Shown one piece after another: positions 16,899-25,987 of a DNA stretch of 64,000 nucleotides. Made by a program: the position numbers and the translations under genes. Numbering within the stretch: the first letter of the stretch is position 1; each line of letters starts with the position of its first letter. The notes beneath the pieces were generated by a model. It saw nothing but the letters and a program-made list of their open reading frames with translations. It was not told the DNA's origin and ran no database searches. Source of the stretch: JAAFHI01 sp039793685 (GTDB taxonomy: Bacteria > Acidobacteriota > Blastocatellia > Chloracidobacteriales > Chloracidobacteriaceae); the NCBI GenBank assembly GCA_039793685.1, contig JBDRAL010000071.1:1-64000 (forward strand). Direction: 5' to 3'.

Positions 16899-18539
16899 TT
16901 TTTTCACTTCAACCGGTTGTTCAATGGAAGGAACCGCCTCCAACGGCGCGGCGACATTGCCCTGTCGAACCGATTCCAGCTTTTCCCATGCCTGTTTCAA
17001 TTCCGCCATGCGCGGGCCGGTCGCGCGCCAGGCGTACATCCGGGCGATATGAAAATTGCGCCAGTCGCGGGTTTCCGGCGGCATCCAGTTGCGGAACAAC
17101 CGTTCGCCGAGCGCCGTCCGGTCGGTTTCCGAGAAGCGCGGCAACGCGGCGACGAGTTCCGGAATGGCGTCGGCGCTGAGTCCGCCGTTGTAGGCAATGT
17201 CAAACGCCTTCCCCTGCGCCATCCGGTCGAGATTGACCCGGACAATCAACCGGTCCGGATTCGCCAGATTGAGCGCGACCGCCATCGCCAGCCCGGCGGC
17301 AAGCGCGTGGAAGGCGAATTTGTCGCGCCGGTCGCGCAACACCGTGAAGATGAAGATGATGAACGTCGCCGCCATCCAGAGCATGAATGACGACACATAG
17401 AACCGCAGTTCCGTCAGCCCGAATTCCTGCTGGTAGAGCGCCATCCGGTACACCGCCGACCCCATCATCACGAACAGAAATCCGATCAGACTGCCCGCCA
17501 TCAACTTGAACGTCACCGACTGCGAGCCTTCTTCGCGGCGCGCGATGCGGTCCAGCACGATGAGAAACGGCAGCGTCAGCGCGGCGACGGCGGCGAGTTC
17601 GAAAAAGCCGCTCCGGGCGTATTCCGTATAGGTCACGCCCCCGGCCAGCACGCGCGAGCGTCCACCGAACAGGTAGGCGAACTGCACCGCCACGAAACTC
17701 CCGAACAGCAGGTTCATGCTCCCCAGTACGACCGACGTTTCGACAAAACCGATCTTGAAGAATTCCGTCACTGGTTTCGGGGTTTCGGCGTCCTTGTCGC
17801 CAACCGACTCTTTCGGAATTTCGATGGAATCGGCGAATAGTGCCCCACGCAGAAAGCCGATGACGAACCACCCGAAAAATCCGATGAGAAGTCCGTGCAG
17901 GATGATCTCCGCCGGGTCAATCGCGAAAATTCCCGTCACGATGTTTTTGAAGGCGACATCGGCGGACATCAGCAGCGCGCCGAAGATGACGAGCAACGGA
18001 ATCGCCAGAAACACGCCGCGCAGGGCGGCAACGCTCCGCCGGGTCCAGTCGTTGCGCGGCGCCAGATGCCACTTGATGTCGTTGAAAAGAATTAAAAACG
18101 GCGACACAAGCGAGGTCCCGAGCAGCGCGAGGATTCCGAAGACGAAATCGAACAGCCGCGCGCGGCGGAGTTTGCGTCCGAGGCCGTGAAGCAGAATCAG
18201 GCTGAACACGAGGATCGTCGAAAGCCAGTTGACGGCGGTGAGAAACGGCGAGTCACGCCAGAGGGCGAGCGCCGGAAACAGCAGCAGCGCGGGCCAGAGC
18301 CAGCGTTCGCGGGCAAGGAGTTCGTGCCGGGCGCGACGGGCGAGGACAATCAGCGCGCCGCCGATGGCCGCGACGAAGAGAAATCCGTTTAAACCGAGCG
18401 GCCACGCGCGCAGAAGGCCGTCGCCGAGAATCCCCACCCCCAACCCCGCCGCGACAATGCCCCACGCCAGCCGCGACCGTTCCTCGACGGCTTTGTCCGT
18501 TTCAATCTGTTTCAGATCGAGCGCTTCAATCATGTTCAA
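16851..18539 (-). CDS. DUF4173-type integral membrane protein
   Basis: 562 residues with about a dozen hydrophobic helices between residues 25 and 410, then a soluble C-terminal part. The pattern of helices and motifs such as LNGFLFVAAIGGALIVL and the stretch around FSLILLHGLG match the DUF4153/DUF4173 group as I remember it; the function of that family is unknown. The N-terminal about 20 residues are cytoplasmic and charged. The final residues KEKRKDAKAQGRKALD are encoded by the right arm of the repeat at 16811-16898 and are probably a recent tail. Upstream is a promoter overlapped by a perfect dyad (18600-18620), suggesting control by a dimeric repressor. Convergent with the VIT/vWA gene. 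Confidence 0.8.
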   Translation of the reverse strand: MNMIEALDLKQIETDKAVEERSRLAWGIVAAGLGVGILGDGLLRAWPLGLNGFLFVAAIGGALIVLARRARHELLARERWLWPALLLFPALALWRDSPFLTAVNWLSTILVFSLILLHGLGRKLRRARLFDFVFGILALLGTSLVSPFLILFNDIKWHLAPRNDWTRRSVAALRGVFLAIPLLVIFGALLMSADVAFKNIVTGIFAIDPAEIILHGLLIGFFGWFVIGFLRGALFADSIEIPKESVGDKDAETPKPVTEFFKIGFVETSVVLGSMNLLFGSFVAVQFAYLFGGRSRVLAGGVTYTEYARSGFFELAAVAALTLPFLIVLDRIARREEGSQSVTFKLMAGSLIGFLFVMMGSAVYRMALYQQEFGLTELRFYVSSFMLWMAATFIIFIFTVLRDRRDKFAFHALAAGLAMAVALNLANPDRLIVRVNLDRMAQGKAFDIAYNGGLSADAIPELVAALPRFSETDRTALGERLFRNWMPPETRDWRNFHIARMYAWRATGPRMAELKQAWEKLESVRQGNVAAPLEAVPSIEQPVEVKKEKRKDAKAQGRKALD

Positions 18540-18587
18540 CCTCCGATAAACCTGTCCGATGATGGTGTGAAAATCCGGGCGGCGCGA

Positions 18588-18620
18588 TGATTAGCACAAG
18601 TACTTTATAATTCAAAGTAC
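18588..18620 (-). promoter_or_regulatory. promoter with overlapping dyad operator for the DUF4173 gene
   Basis: On the minus strand TTGAAT (18610-18615), a 16-base spacer and TAATCA (18588-18593, with an upstream TG). A perfect dyad GTACTTT-N7-AAAGTAC (18600-18620) covers the -35 box. Such a symmetric site suggests a winged-helix dimer; the regulator is not identified. Confidence 0.55.
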
Positions 18621-18623
18621 ATT

Positions 18624-18657
18624 TTCAAAAAGAACGGCGCGCCCGAAGACGCGCCGT
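18624..18657 (-). terminator. intrinsic terminator of the M13 peptidase gene
   Basis: Perfect 8-bp stem ACGGCGCG/CGCGCCGT (18634-18641 and 18650-18657, loop 8) followed on the minus strand by TCTTTTTG. Confidence 0.8.
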
Positions 18658-18698
18658 CCGAACCGTGACCGCCTGAAGAAGGCAGCACGCTGAACTTT

Positions 18699-20750
18699 TT
18701 ACCAGATGCGGCAGCCGGCCTCGCTCACCATCGGCGAGCCTTTCGGGCAGTTGAACGCCTTGGCGAAGGTCGGCATGTTCGACACCGTGCCGTTGACGCG
18801 GAACTGCGCGGGCGAGTGCGGGTCGGTGAAAACCTGCTGGCGCAGAAATTCGGGCCGCGCGTTGGTCCGCCAGACCTGAGCCCAGCCGATGAAGAACCGC
18901 TGGTCGGAAGTGAAACCGTTGATGACCGGTCCCGGCTTGCCGTTGAGTGACTTCTGGTAGGCGAGATAGGCCAGCGTCAGCCCGCCGAGGTCGGCGATGT
19001 TTTCGCCGAGCGTCAGCTTGCCGTTGACGTTGACGCCGTCGGCAACCTTGAACGTCGAGTACATATCGGCGATGCACTTGGCGCGACCGTCGAAGTTGTC
19101 GCCGTCGGCCTTGGTCCACCAGTCCTTCAGGTTACCTTCCTTGTCGTACTTCCGGCCCGAATCGTCGAATCCGTGCGAAATTTCGTGACCGATGACGGCA
19201 CCGATGCCGCCGTAGTTGACCGCGTCATCCGCTTCCGGATCGTAGAACGGCGGTTGAAGAATGCCCGCCGGGAAGACGATTTCATTCATCACCGGGCTGT
19301 AGTAGGCGTTGACCGTCGGCGGCGTCATGCCCCAGCGCGCGCGGTTGACTGGCTTGCCGATTTCCTCAAGGTTGCGCTTGATGGCGAACTTGGTGCAGGC
19401 GCGGACGTTTTCAAGCAGCGAATCACGGGTGATTTTCACGCTCGAATAGTCGATCCACTGGTCGGGATAGGCGATCTTGACCACGATGGCGTCGAGCTTG
19501 GCGATGGCCTGCTTGCGGGTTTCGTCGCTCATCCAGTCGAGCTGCATGATGTCGTCGCGCAGCGCGGCCTTGATGTTGCCGACCAGTTCGAGAACCTTCT
19601 TCTTCGCCGCCGGGCTGAAATGCTTCCGGACGTAAATCTGGCCGAGCGCCTCGCCGAGCGAGCGGTCCGCCAGACCCGTCATCCGCTTTTCGCGGGGCAG
19701 GTTTTCGGTCGTGCCGTTGAGAATCTTCCCGTTGAAGGCAAATTCCTGATCGACGAACTGCTTCGAAAGGAGCGGGGCCGCGCCGCTGATGACGCGCCAC
19801 CGGAGATAGGTTTTCCATTCGGGAATGGGCGTGGAACCGAGCATTTTCCCGAGCGCCTGCATGAAGCCGGGCTGACGGACGTTGATCGCCTGCACCTGCG
19901 GCGCGCCGATGGCCGTGAAGTAGGCGTTCCAGTCGATTTCCGGCACCAGCGCCTGAAGTTCGGCCCGCGTCTTCTTCAAATAGGTCTTTTCCGGATTGCG
20001 CTGTTCGACGCGCGTCATCGAAACCTCGGCAAGCTTGGTTTCAAGCTTCATCACCACCTGCGCGCCAGCCGCCGCCGCTTCGGGGCTATCGCCGAGCAGT
20101 TCGAACATTTTGGCGATCTGCTTGACGTATTCCTCGCGCACCGATTTCGACTTCGGATCGTCGCGGAAGTAGAACTCGCGCTCCGGCAGTCCGAGGCCGC
20201 CCTGCGACAACTGGCCGATCACCTGCGTGCTGTCCTTCGCGTCCTGACCGCCGCCGAACCCGAACATCGTGCGGATGCCGTTGCTCTGGAAGTAGGCGAT
20301 GGTTTCCTGAAGCGATTTCACATCGGAAATGGCGTTGATGCGGTCGAAATCGGGCTTGAGCGGCGTCGCGCCGAGCTGTTCGATTTTGGCTTCATCCATC
20401 GCGGCGGCGTAGAAATCGCCGATTTTCCGCTCGATGCTGCCGGGCTTCGCCTTGGTGTCCTTGGCCGCCGCTTCCAGAATTTCCCGGAGATGCGTCTGGT
20501 TGCGTTCCTGAAGTTCGTTGAAACTGCCCCAGCGCGGATAGGCCGCCGGAATCGGCGTGCGGGCCATCCAACCGCCGTTGACGTACTTGTTGAAGTCGTC
20601 GCAGGGTTTGCAGGTGGTGTCCATATTGGACGGATCGAAGCCGAGTTTTGCGCTCTTGGGCTTGGCCGTGTCGGCCCCCGAAAGCGCGAGCGTCGGAAGC
20701 GCGCCGGACAACGCAAGCGTGCCGGCCAGCGCAACGGTAAGAATACGCAT
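18699..20750 (-). CDS. M13-family zinc metallopeptidase (neprilysin/PepO type)
   Basis: The start at 20750 gives 683 residues beginning with a signal peptide (MRILTVALAGTLALSGALPTLALS); GGAAAGG on the minus strand precedes it. Zinc ligands are H522-E-x-x-H526 (GHEISHGFDD) and the Glu of ENIADLGG (about 583), with the substrate-binding NAYYSP motif and the family ending CRIW. The upstream D-x-x-C-x-P-C-D-D-F element near the N-terminus is also typical. It should be an exported (periplasmic or outer-membrane-associated) oligopeptidase that cuts before hydrophobic residues. Divergent from the MscS gene with about 84 bases between starts; no accessory gene is apparent. Confidence 0.95.
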   Translation of the reverse strand: MRILTVALAGTLALSGALPTLALSGADTAKPKSAKLGFDPSNMDTTCKPCDDFNKYVNGGWMARTPIPAAYPRWGSFNELQERNQTHLREILEAAAKDTKAKPGSIERKIGDFYAAAMDEAKIEQLGATPLKPDFDRINAISDVKSLQETIAYFQSNGIRTMFGFGGGQDAKDSTQVIGQLSQGGLGLPEREFYFRDDPKSKSVREEYVKQIAKMFELLGDSPEAAAAGAQVVMKLETKLAEVSMTRVEQRNPEKTYLKKTRAELQALVPEIDWNAYFTAIGAPQVQAINVRQPGFMQALGKMLGSTPIPEWKTYLRWRVISGAAPLLSKQFVDQEFAFNGKILNGTTENLPREKRMTGLADRSLGEALGQIYVRKHFSPAAKKKVLELVGNIKAALRDDIMQLDWMSDETRKQAIAKLDAIVVKIAYPDQWIDYSSVKITRDSLLENVRACTKFAIKRNLEEIGKPVNRARWGMTPPTVNAYYSPVMNEIVFPAGILQPPFYDPEADDAVNYGGIGAVIGHEISHGFDDSGRKYDKEGNLKDWWTKADGDNFDGRAKCIADMYSTFKVADGVNVNGKLTLGENIADLGGLTLAYLAYQKSLNGKPGPVINGFTSDQRFFIGWAQVWRTNARPEFLRQQVFTDPHSPAQFRVNGTVSNMPTFAKAFNCPKGSPMVSEAGCRIW

Positions 20751-20834
20751 AGGGAAAAACCTTTCCGTACGGAATGAAGTTTGAATTGTGACGGACCGCG
20801 GAGGGTGACGCCGCATTGTGCCGAGGCTTTAGGA

Positions 20835-21935
20835 ATGAACGCAACCGGTTGGTTCGGATTTAATTTTTCAGGCGGGTTCGCCCTTTCTGACGCGCTCCTG
20901 TTCGCGGAGCGATTTCTCCCTTCGGCGCTCGGTGTCGGGGGTTGTCTGGCCATCGCGCTGGCGATCACCATCGTCATCCTCCGAATTGCCCGGTGGATCG
21001 TCAAACAGACGCCGACCGACACGGATGACCGCCTGCTCGCGGCCGTTTACGGTCCGCTCCGGCTGTTTCTGCTGCTCGGATTTTTCAATCTCGGCCTCGA
21101 ATGGCTGGCCCTTCCGATGACGGTCATGAGCGTCATCGAGCGGACCATGACGGTCACGCTCACCCTCATCGCGCTCTGGATCGCCTTCCGCGCGGTGTCG
21201 GTCGGGTCGGAAATCACGCTCGAACGGCTCACCACCGGCGACATCGACGAGCAGCGCCGACGGGGCGCGGCAACCCGGCTCGCCATTCTTCAGCGGACGG
21301 TTCAGGTGACGCTCGTCATCCTCGGCGCGGCGCTCGTGCTGATGCAGTTTTCGGTCGTCCGCAACATCGGCGTTTCCCTGCTCGCCTCGGCCAGCATCGT
21401 CGGCGTGGTGGTCGGTATCGCCGCCCAGAAATCGCTCGGGAACTTCGTCGCGGGCGTCCTCATCGCCGTCGCCCAGCCGGTGCGCGTCGGGGATTCCGTC
21501 GTCGTCGAGAATGAATTCGGGCAAGTTGAGGAACTCACCCTCACCTTCGCCATCATCCGCCTCTGGGACAAGCGCCAACTGGTGCTTCCCGTGTCGTACT
21601 TTCTGGACAAGCCCTTCCAGAACTGGACCCGCTTCACCCCGCAACTTATCGGGACCGTCTTTCTCCAGGCCGATTTCGCCACCCCGGTCGAACGGATGCG
21701 CGAGGAACTCAACCGGCTCTGCGAAACCAGCGCCAACTGGAACGGCCAGACCTGCCGGCTCATCGTCTCCGACATGTCCGACCGGGCCATCACCCTGCGC
21801 GTGACGGTTTCCGCCGACGACACCGACAAGCTGTTCGACCTGCGGTGCGAAGTCCGCGAGGGCCTCATCGCGTGGTTGAGTCATACCGACAACGGACGCT
21901 TCCTTCCCACCTCGCGGCAACGGGGCATCGGGTAA
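20835..21935 (+). CDS. MscS-family mechanosensitive channel
   Basis: The start chosen is ATG 20835 (366 residues), directly behind AGGA; the frame is open to 20781 but with no better site. Three or more membrane helices occupy residues 15-210; SASIVGVVVGIAAQKSLGNFVAGVLIAVAQPVRVGDSVVV is the pore helix and beta-domain entry of MscS. The C-terminal domain (about 250-366) is the usual mixed alpha/beta vestibule. Unlike the channel at 11842-13461 it has no cyclic nucleotide-binding domain, and the two are not close paralogues. Role: release of solutes on osmotic downshock. Confidence 0.92.
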   Translation: MNATGWFGFNFSGGFALSDALLFAERFLPSALGVGGCLAIALAITIVILRIARWIVKQTPTDTDDRLLAAVYGPLRLFLLLGFFNLGLEWLALPMTVMSVIERTMTVTLTLIALWIAFRAVSVGSEITLERLTTGDIDEQRRRGAATRLAILQRTVQVTLVILGAALVLMQFSVVRNIGVSLLASASIVGVVVGIAAQKSLGNFVAGVLIAVAQPVRVGDSVVVENEFGQVEELTLTFAIIRLWDKRQLVLPVSYFLDKPFQNWTRFTPQLIGTVFLQADFATPVERMREELNRLCETSANWNGQTCRLIVSDMSDRAITLRVTVSADDTDKLFDLRCEVREGLIAWLSHTDNGRFLPTSRQRGIG

Positions 21936-22057
21936 CGGCGCGCGGGTTCCCCATAGGTCTCTCATCGGTTTCCCATAGCCTCACTCGCGGACTCGCTCCG
22001 GCTATGGGCGATCTTCCTCAAAAAATCCCCAAAAACCTTGAAACGCCTGAAACGGCA

Positions 22058-22077
22058 GCCTGACCGTGGGGGAGGGC
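22058..22077 (+). repeat. CCTGACCGTnnGGGAGGG element
   Basis: Third copy of the element found at 6033-6053 and 6909-6928, in the gap upstream of the DUF4139 gene. The same gap (21936-22165) also holds degenerate CCATAG/CTATGG pieces resembling the 39337-39430 repeat. Confidence 0.6.
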
Positions 22078-22165
22078 TTGAACTTTTTCTCGGGAACGAA
22101 ACCGCGCGCCGCGCGTCCGCTTGCGTTCGAGAACATTTTTTCATCGAATCGCAGGAGTTTCCCGA

Positions 22166-24403
22166 ATGAAAGCCATTTCGCTCGCGCTGTGCGTCGCCAT
22201 GCTGTCGCCGGTCGTTACCGCCCAGAGTCGTACCGACAAACCCGCTTCAACTTCAAATCCAACTGCTTCAACGGCTTCCGCCGACCGGCAGACGCTTCCG
22301 CTCAAGCGGGTCGTGTTGTACAGCAATGGCGTGGCCTATTTTGAACGCCGGGGCCGCGTCACCGGCCGCGCCGAGATCGCGCTCGACTTCAAACAGACGC
22401 AGGTTGACGACGTGCTGAAATCAATGGTCGTCCTCGATCTCGGCAAGGGCCGGGTCGGATCGGTCAGCTACAACTCGTCCACTCCGCCGGGCGCGCGCCT
22501 CGGTGAGATTCCCTTCGCGCTCCAGCCGACGACCGACGCCAACGACCAGAAAGGCGGCCTCGCGGGCGTGCTCGCGCAGTTGCAGGGCGCGCGCGTAACC
22601 GTGGCGGCGGGCAGCCGGACCGTGACCGGCGCGGTGCTGACCGTCGAACACCGGAAATCGCAGCTTGCCCCCGACAAACTCCCCGTCATCAGCAACTTCC
22701 TCGTTCTTTCGGCGGAAGGCGGTGAACTCGTCAGCGTCGATTTTTCGGAAATCCGGTCGTTGAAACTTGCCGACGGCGAGGCCCGCAAGGATATCGAAAC
22801 CTTTACCGAAGCAACCGCCGCCGCGCGCCGCCGCGATTCGAAAACCATCCTCATCACGTCCGACGGGGCGGGCGAGCGCGAAATGGTCGTCAGCTACACG
22901 CTCGCCGCGCCGATCTGGAAAACGACCTACCGCGTAGTGCTCGATCAGGCCGGCAAGCCCTTTTTTCAAGGCTGGGCCATCGTGGACAACGTGAGCGAGG
23001 AAGACTGGTCCGACGTGGCGCTGTCGCTCGTGTCGGGGTCGCCGACCTCCTTCATCCAGCCGATTCAGCAGCCGCTTTACAAATATCGGGAAGTCAAACC
23101 TTTACCCGAGGGCGTTCAGGAAATCCCGCAGGATTACGTCGGCGACAACGGCCGGACCCTGAAAAGCTGGACCGACGAGGCGAATGAACGAAACATCACC
23201 GCCGTCGAGCAGGAACGCGCCAGAATTCCCGAACCGGCCAAACCGATGACCCGGTCGGCGGACCGACGGCGGGATGCCGGGGCAAAACTCGACAGTGCGC
23301 AAAACATGTCCACCGGCGGCTTCGGACGCGGAATCGCAGCCGAGGATGCGCCCGCCGCGTCCACGGCGGAGGCCATCCGGACCGGCGACGCGGGCGTAGC
23401 GGCGGCGGCCACCGGCGGCGACATCGGCGATCTGTTCGAGTACAAGATTTCCCAGCCCGTCAGCGTCCCGCGCAACCGGTCGGCAATGATTCCGATTGTT
23501 CAGGAGCAGTTCGACGGCGAGCGGGTGTCGATTTTCAATGAAGCGCGGTCGCGCGACCGGGCCTTCATCGGTTTCCGTTTTGAAAACAGCACGGCGCTGA
23601 CCTTCGAAAGCGGCCCGCTGACGGTGATCGACGGGGATTCCTACGCCGGGGAATCGGCCATTCCGCGCGTCAAGCCGAAGGATCGCCGGTTCGTGGCGTT
23701 CGGCGTGGACCTCGCGACGCGGGTCGAAATCAGGCCGGAGACGGTGCGCGACCCGGTGTCGCTCATCAAGGTCGCCGACGGCAAGCTGAATGCCTTCTAT
23801 TTTCTGGCCCAGAAAAAAACCTACACGCTGACCAACCAGACCGACCGGCCGCGGACGGTCTATGTCGAACACCAACTGCGTGACGGCTGGCAATTTTCGG
23901 ACGACACCGAAAAGCCGAGTTCGAAGGGCGAAGGCAACCTCCACCGTTTCCGGGTCGAACTCGGGGCGCGCGAAACGAAGACGCTGGTTGTCACGGAACG
24001 CCAGAAATCCTTCGATGCCTATGATTTGACGCAGATGTCAACAGCGGATTTCGAACTGTTCGTGAACAAGAAGTACATCGACGAAGCCTCCCGCAAGGGG
24101 TTCGACAACATTTTCCGCCTCCGCAATGCGATTTCCGCCATTGAAACCCGAAAGGAAAAAATCGAAGCCGAACTGACCTCGATTGAAGAAGATCAGGAAC
24201 GGCTGCGAAAGAACATCGAGGCGCTCGGCAAGAATCTTCAGGCGCGGCAACTCATCGCGCGGTACGTCGCGAAGGCCAACCAGCAGGAAACCCGCATCGA
24301 GCAACTCAAGGCCGAGCAGGAAAAGCTGGAGGGTGAAACGGAAAAGCTTGAAGCCGAGTTGCTGGAGGCGACGCAGGCGGTGGCGTTCGAGCGGAAAATC
24401 TAG
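22166..24403 (+). CDS. Secreted DUF4139-type protein with C-terminal coiled coil
   Basis: Start at ATG 22166 with GGAG nine bases upstream; 745 residues. A signal peptide (MKAISLALCVAMLSPVVTAQS) is followed by the early motif LKRVVLYSNGVAYFERRG seen in DUF4139 proteins, and a central YTLAAPIWKTTYRVVL plus WAIVDNVSEEDWSDVALSLVSG block that defines this beta-sandwich family. An Ala/Arg-rich linker (about 370-440) separates two halves. Residues about 640-740 are strongly charged and helical, fitting coiled coil. Probably periplasmic or surface exposed. The gene ends directly at a TGTCGGG heptamer array. Function of the family is not established. Confidence 0.82.
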   Translation: MKAISLALCVAMLSPVVTAQSRTDKPASTSNPTASTASADRQTLPLKRVVLYSNGVAYFERRGRVTGRAEIALDFKQTQVDDVLKSMVVLDLGKGRVGSVSYNSSTPPGARLGEIPFALQPTTDANDQKGGLAGVLAQLQGARVTVAAGSRTVTGAVLTVEHRKSQLAPDKLPVISNFLVLSAEGGELVSVDFSEIRSLKLADGEARKDIETFTEATAAARRRDSKTILITSDGAGEREMVVSYTLAAPIWKTTYRVVLDQAGKPFFQGWAIVDNVSEEDWSDVALSLVSGSPTSFIQPIQQPLYKYREVKPLPEGVQEIPQDYVGDNGRTLKSWTDEANERNITAVEQERARIPEPAKPMTRSADRRRDAGAKLDSAQNMSTGGFGRGIAAEDAPAASTAEAIRTGDAGVAAAATGGDIGDLFEYKISQPVSVPRNRSAMIPIVQEQFDGERVSIFNEARSRDRAFIGFRFENSTALTFESGPLTVIDGDSYAGESAIPRVKPKDRRFVAFGVDLATRVEIRPETVRDPVSLIKVADGKLNAFYFLAQKKTYTLTNQTDRPRTVYVEHQLRDGWQFSDDTEKPSSKGEGNLHRFRVELGARETKTLVVTERQKSFDAYDLTQMSTADFELFVNKKYIDEASRKGFDNIFRLRNAISAIETRKEKIEAELTSIEEDQERLRKNIEALGKNLQARQLIARYVAKANQQETRIEQLKAEQEKLEGETEKLEAELLEATQAVAFERKI

Positions 24404-24408
24404 GAAAA

Positions 24409-24582
24409 GGTGTCGGGTGTCGGGTGTCGGGTGTCGGGTGTCGGGTGTCGGGTGTCGGGTGTCGGGTAAACCCTTTAATTCTCAACACTTCAGGTCAAGA
24501 TGTTTTACCTGAAACCCGATACCGGACACCCGGTACCTTTGTCTTGACCTGAAACCCGACACCCGATACCCGACACCTTTTC
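24409..24582. repeat. TGTCGGG x8 tandem array with inverted partner
   Basis: Eight perfect consecutive TGTCGGG units occupy 24411-24466. Inverted, more degenerate copies (CCCGACA, CCCGATA) lie at 24510-24536 and 24545-24582. The arms begin 6 bases after one stop codon and end on the stop codon of the convergent gene, filling the whole intergenic space. Confidence 0.92.
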
Positions 24583-25684
24583 AATCCACTTTCACATCCG
24601 CCTCAAACTTGCCGTATTTGTAGAACGTGATGCAGTTGAGGTTGGTGAAGCGTTCGCGGCGGAAGGTCAGCGCGACGCGGGCGTTGACGGGAAGGAAAAA
24701 ACTCCGGTCGCCGATGGTCACCCACCCGAACTCCACGACCGACATGGCGTCGGAAACCGGAAAGTCGGCGGGAATGTCGAAGCATTCCGATTCCATCCGG
24801 ACGACCTGCCGGGTTTCGGGATTGACGAAGATTCGGCCTTTGTACCCGACGATGACCTTCGAGTCGCTGACCTTGAGTTCCTGCTGGGAAGTTTTGGTCG
24901 GTACGACGAAGGAGAAGACACGACACGACTGACCGTAAAGGGTGAGCGTGCCGTCATCCTGAAAATCGGTCTGCGAAAGCGGCTCGAACAGCGCTTTCAA
25001 CTGGCCCGCAAACTGTCCGGTCGAGGTCAGCCCGCCGACCTTGTCGAGGGTCAGCGAGGTCGAAACGCCTTTCTGCAACTTGAGTTCGAGCTTTTCACCC
25101 TTTTCCTGGGAATAGGCGATGGCGATTTCGAGCGAATCCTGAAGCTGCCAGCGCGCGCTCCCCTGTTTGTAATACCGCTGGACCTGCTGGCGGACGATGA
25201 AGTCGGGCAGTCCGGCGACGTAGGCCAGTCCGGTACTCCGGGTCTGCTCGATGAACGGCGCTTTCGGGTCGTAGGCCGGTCCGCTCGCCTCGTCGCCGGT
25301 AACCGCCGTGACCTGCGTCGGATTGGTCGGCTTGGCGACCACGGCCTTGCGCCGATCTTCGGCGCGCCAGAGGGCGCTTTCCACCGATGACGCCTTTAAA
25401 AAGCGCATCTTGCGTCCGAACGCCTCGTCCATGACGAATGAAATGCCGCGCCGGTCGATGTCGGCGGCGATGTCGTCCACATCCTGATTGAGGGCGATGG
25501 CGTCCCGGACGCGTTTTTCGATTTCAGCCTGTTTGAGCGCCAGCTCGGTGGCGTCAAAGGCCGGAACCGACGCGCGTCCCTGTGCGGTCACGCGGGGTCC
25601 GGAGAAATTCGCTCCGAAGACGAGAAGGCCGGTCAGCAGGGTCGCCGGAAGGACTTTCCGAAGGCCGCCCCGACCAAAATCCAT
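24581..25684 (-). CDS. Secreted protein of unknown function
   Basis: ATG 25684 gives 367 residues starting with a signal peptide (GLRKVLPATLLTGLLVFGANF, cleaved near VTAQG); the frame continues to 25795 without support. Residues about 45-110 are helical and charged (KQAEIEKRVRDAIALNQDVDDIAADIDRRG is typical), and the rest is mostly beta strand, with a repeated pattern of outer-membrane lipoprotein-like strands (GRIFVNPETRQVVRMESECFDIPADFP). That part recalls acidobacterial VWA-system companion proteins, but I cannot name the family. Probably periplasmic. It is divergent from the TonB receptor gene, with 303 bases between starts, and its stop codon touches the repeat at 24409-24582. Confidence 0.75.
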   Translation of the reverse strand: MDFGRGGLRKVLPATLLTGLLVFGANFSGPRVTAQGRASVPAFDATELALKQAEIEKRVRDAIALNQDVDDIAADIDRRGISFVMDEAFGRKMRFLKASSVESALWRAEDRRKAVVAKPTNPTQVTAVTGDEASGPAYDPKAPFIEQTRSTGLAYVAGLPDFIVRQQVQRYYKQGSARWQLQDSLEIAIAYSQEKGEKLELKLQKGVSTSLTLDKVGGLTSTGQFAGQLKALFEPLSQTDFQDDGTLTLYGQSCRVFSFVVPTKTSQQELKVSDSKVIVGYKGRIFVNPETRQVVRMESECFDIPADFPVSDAMSVVEFGWVTIGDRSFFLPVNARVALTFRRERFTNLNCITFYKYGKFEADVKVD

Positions 25685-25827
25685 CCGGTTTCCCGGTCTG
25701 CCCGTAAAAACAGAAAAGACACAGGTTTTCGCAACATGAAATCTTGCGAAGGATGACATAAGCGTGCTAGAAACGGCTCGGTTCAAAACTGTCATTTTCC
25801 TTTACATTTCCCTCGGAAGTTCCTGTT

Positions 25828-25855
25828 CTGACGCACTTTAGATGCAGTGCGTCAG
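25828..25855. promoter_or_regulatory. perfect inverted repeat in the gap between divergent genes
   Basis: The gap 25685-25987 has no gene. It holds a perfect 10-bp dyad CTGACGCACT-N8-AGTGCGTCAG (25828-25855) and, nearer the receptor, an imperfect hairpin GCGGGACGC/GCGTTCCGC (about 25939-25961) ahead of the AAGGAG of the TonB gene. The first could be an operator or a terminator-like stem; there is no T tract. Confidence 0.5.
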
Positions 25856-25987
25856 ACTTGAGTGAACGCATCCGGGCTGGTTTCGTTCGCATTTTTATTC
25901 GGAATTTTCTTCCACTTCAATCCAACCAAGGCCCAAATGCGGGACGCGGGTGCGTTCCGCGACAATAACCAAGGAGTCAACCCCACC

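Noticed and set aside
19173..20777. 534-residue frame antisense to the M13 peptidase
   Set aside because: The minus strand encodes a complete M13 enzyme with all motifs; the antisense product is low-complexity His/Arg/Asp/Val-rich.
24409..24582. CRISPR array
   Set aside because: Units are 7 bp, contiguous, with no spacers and no cas genes.
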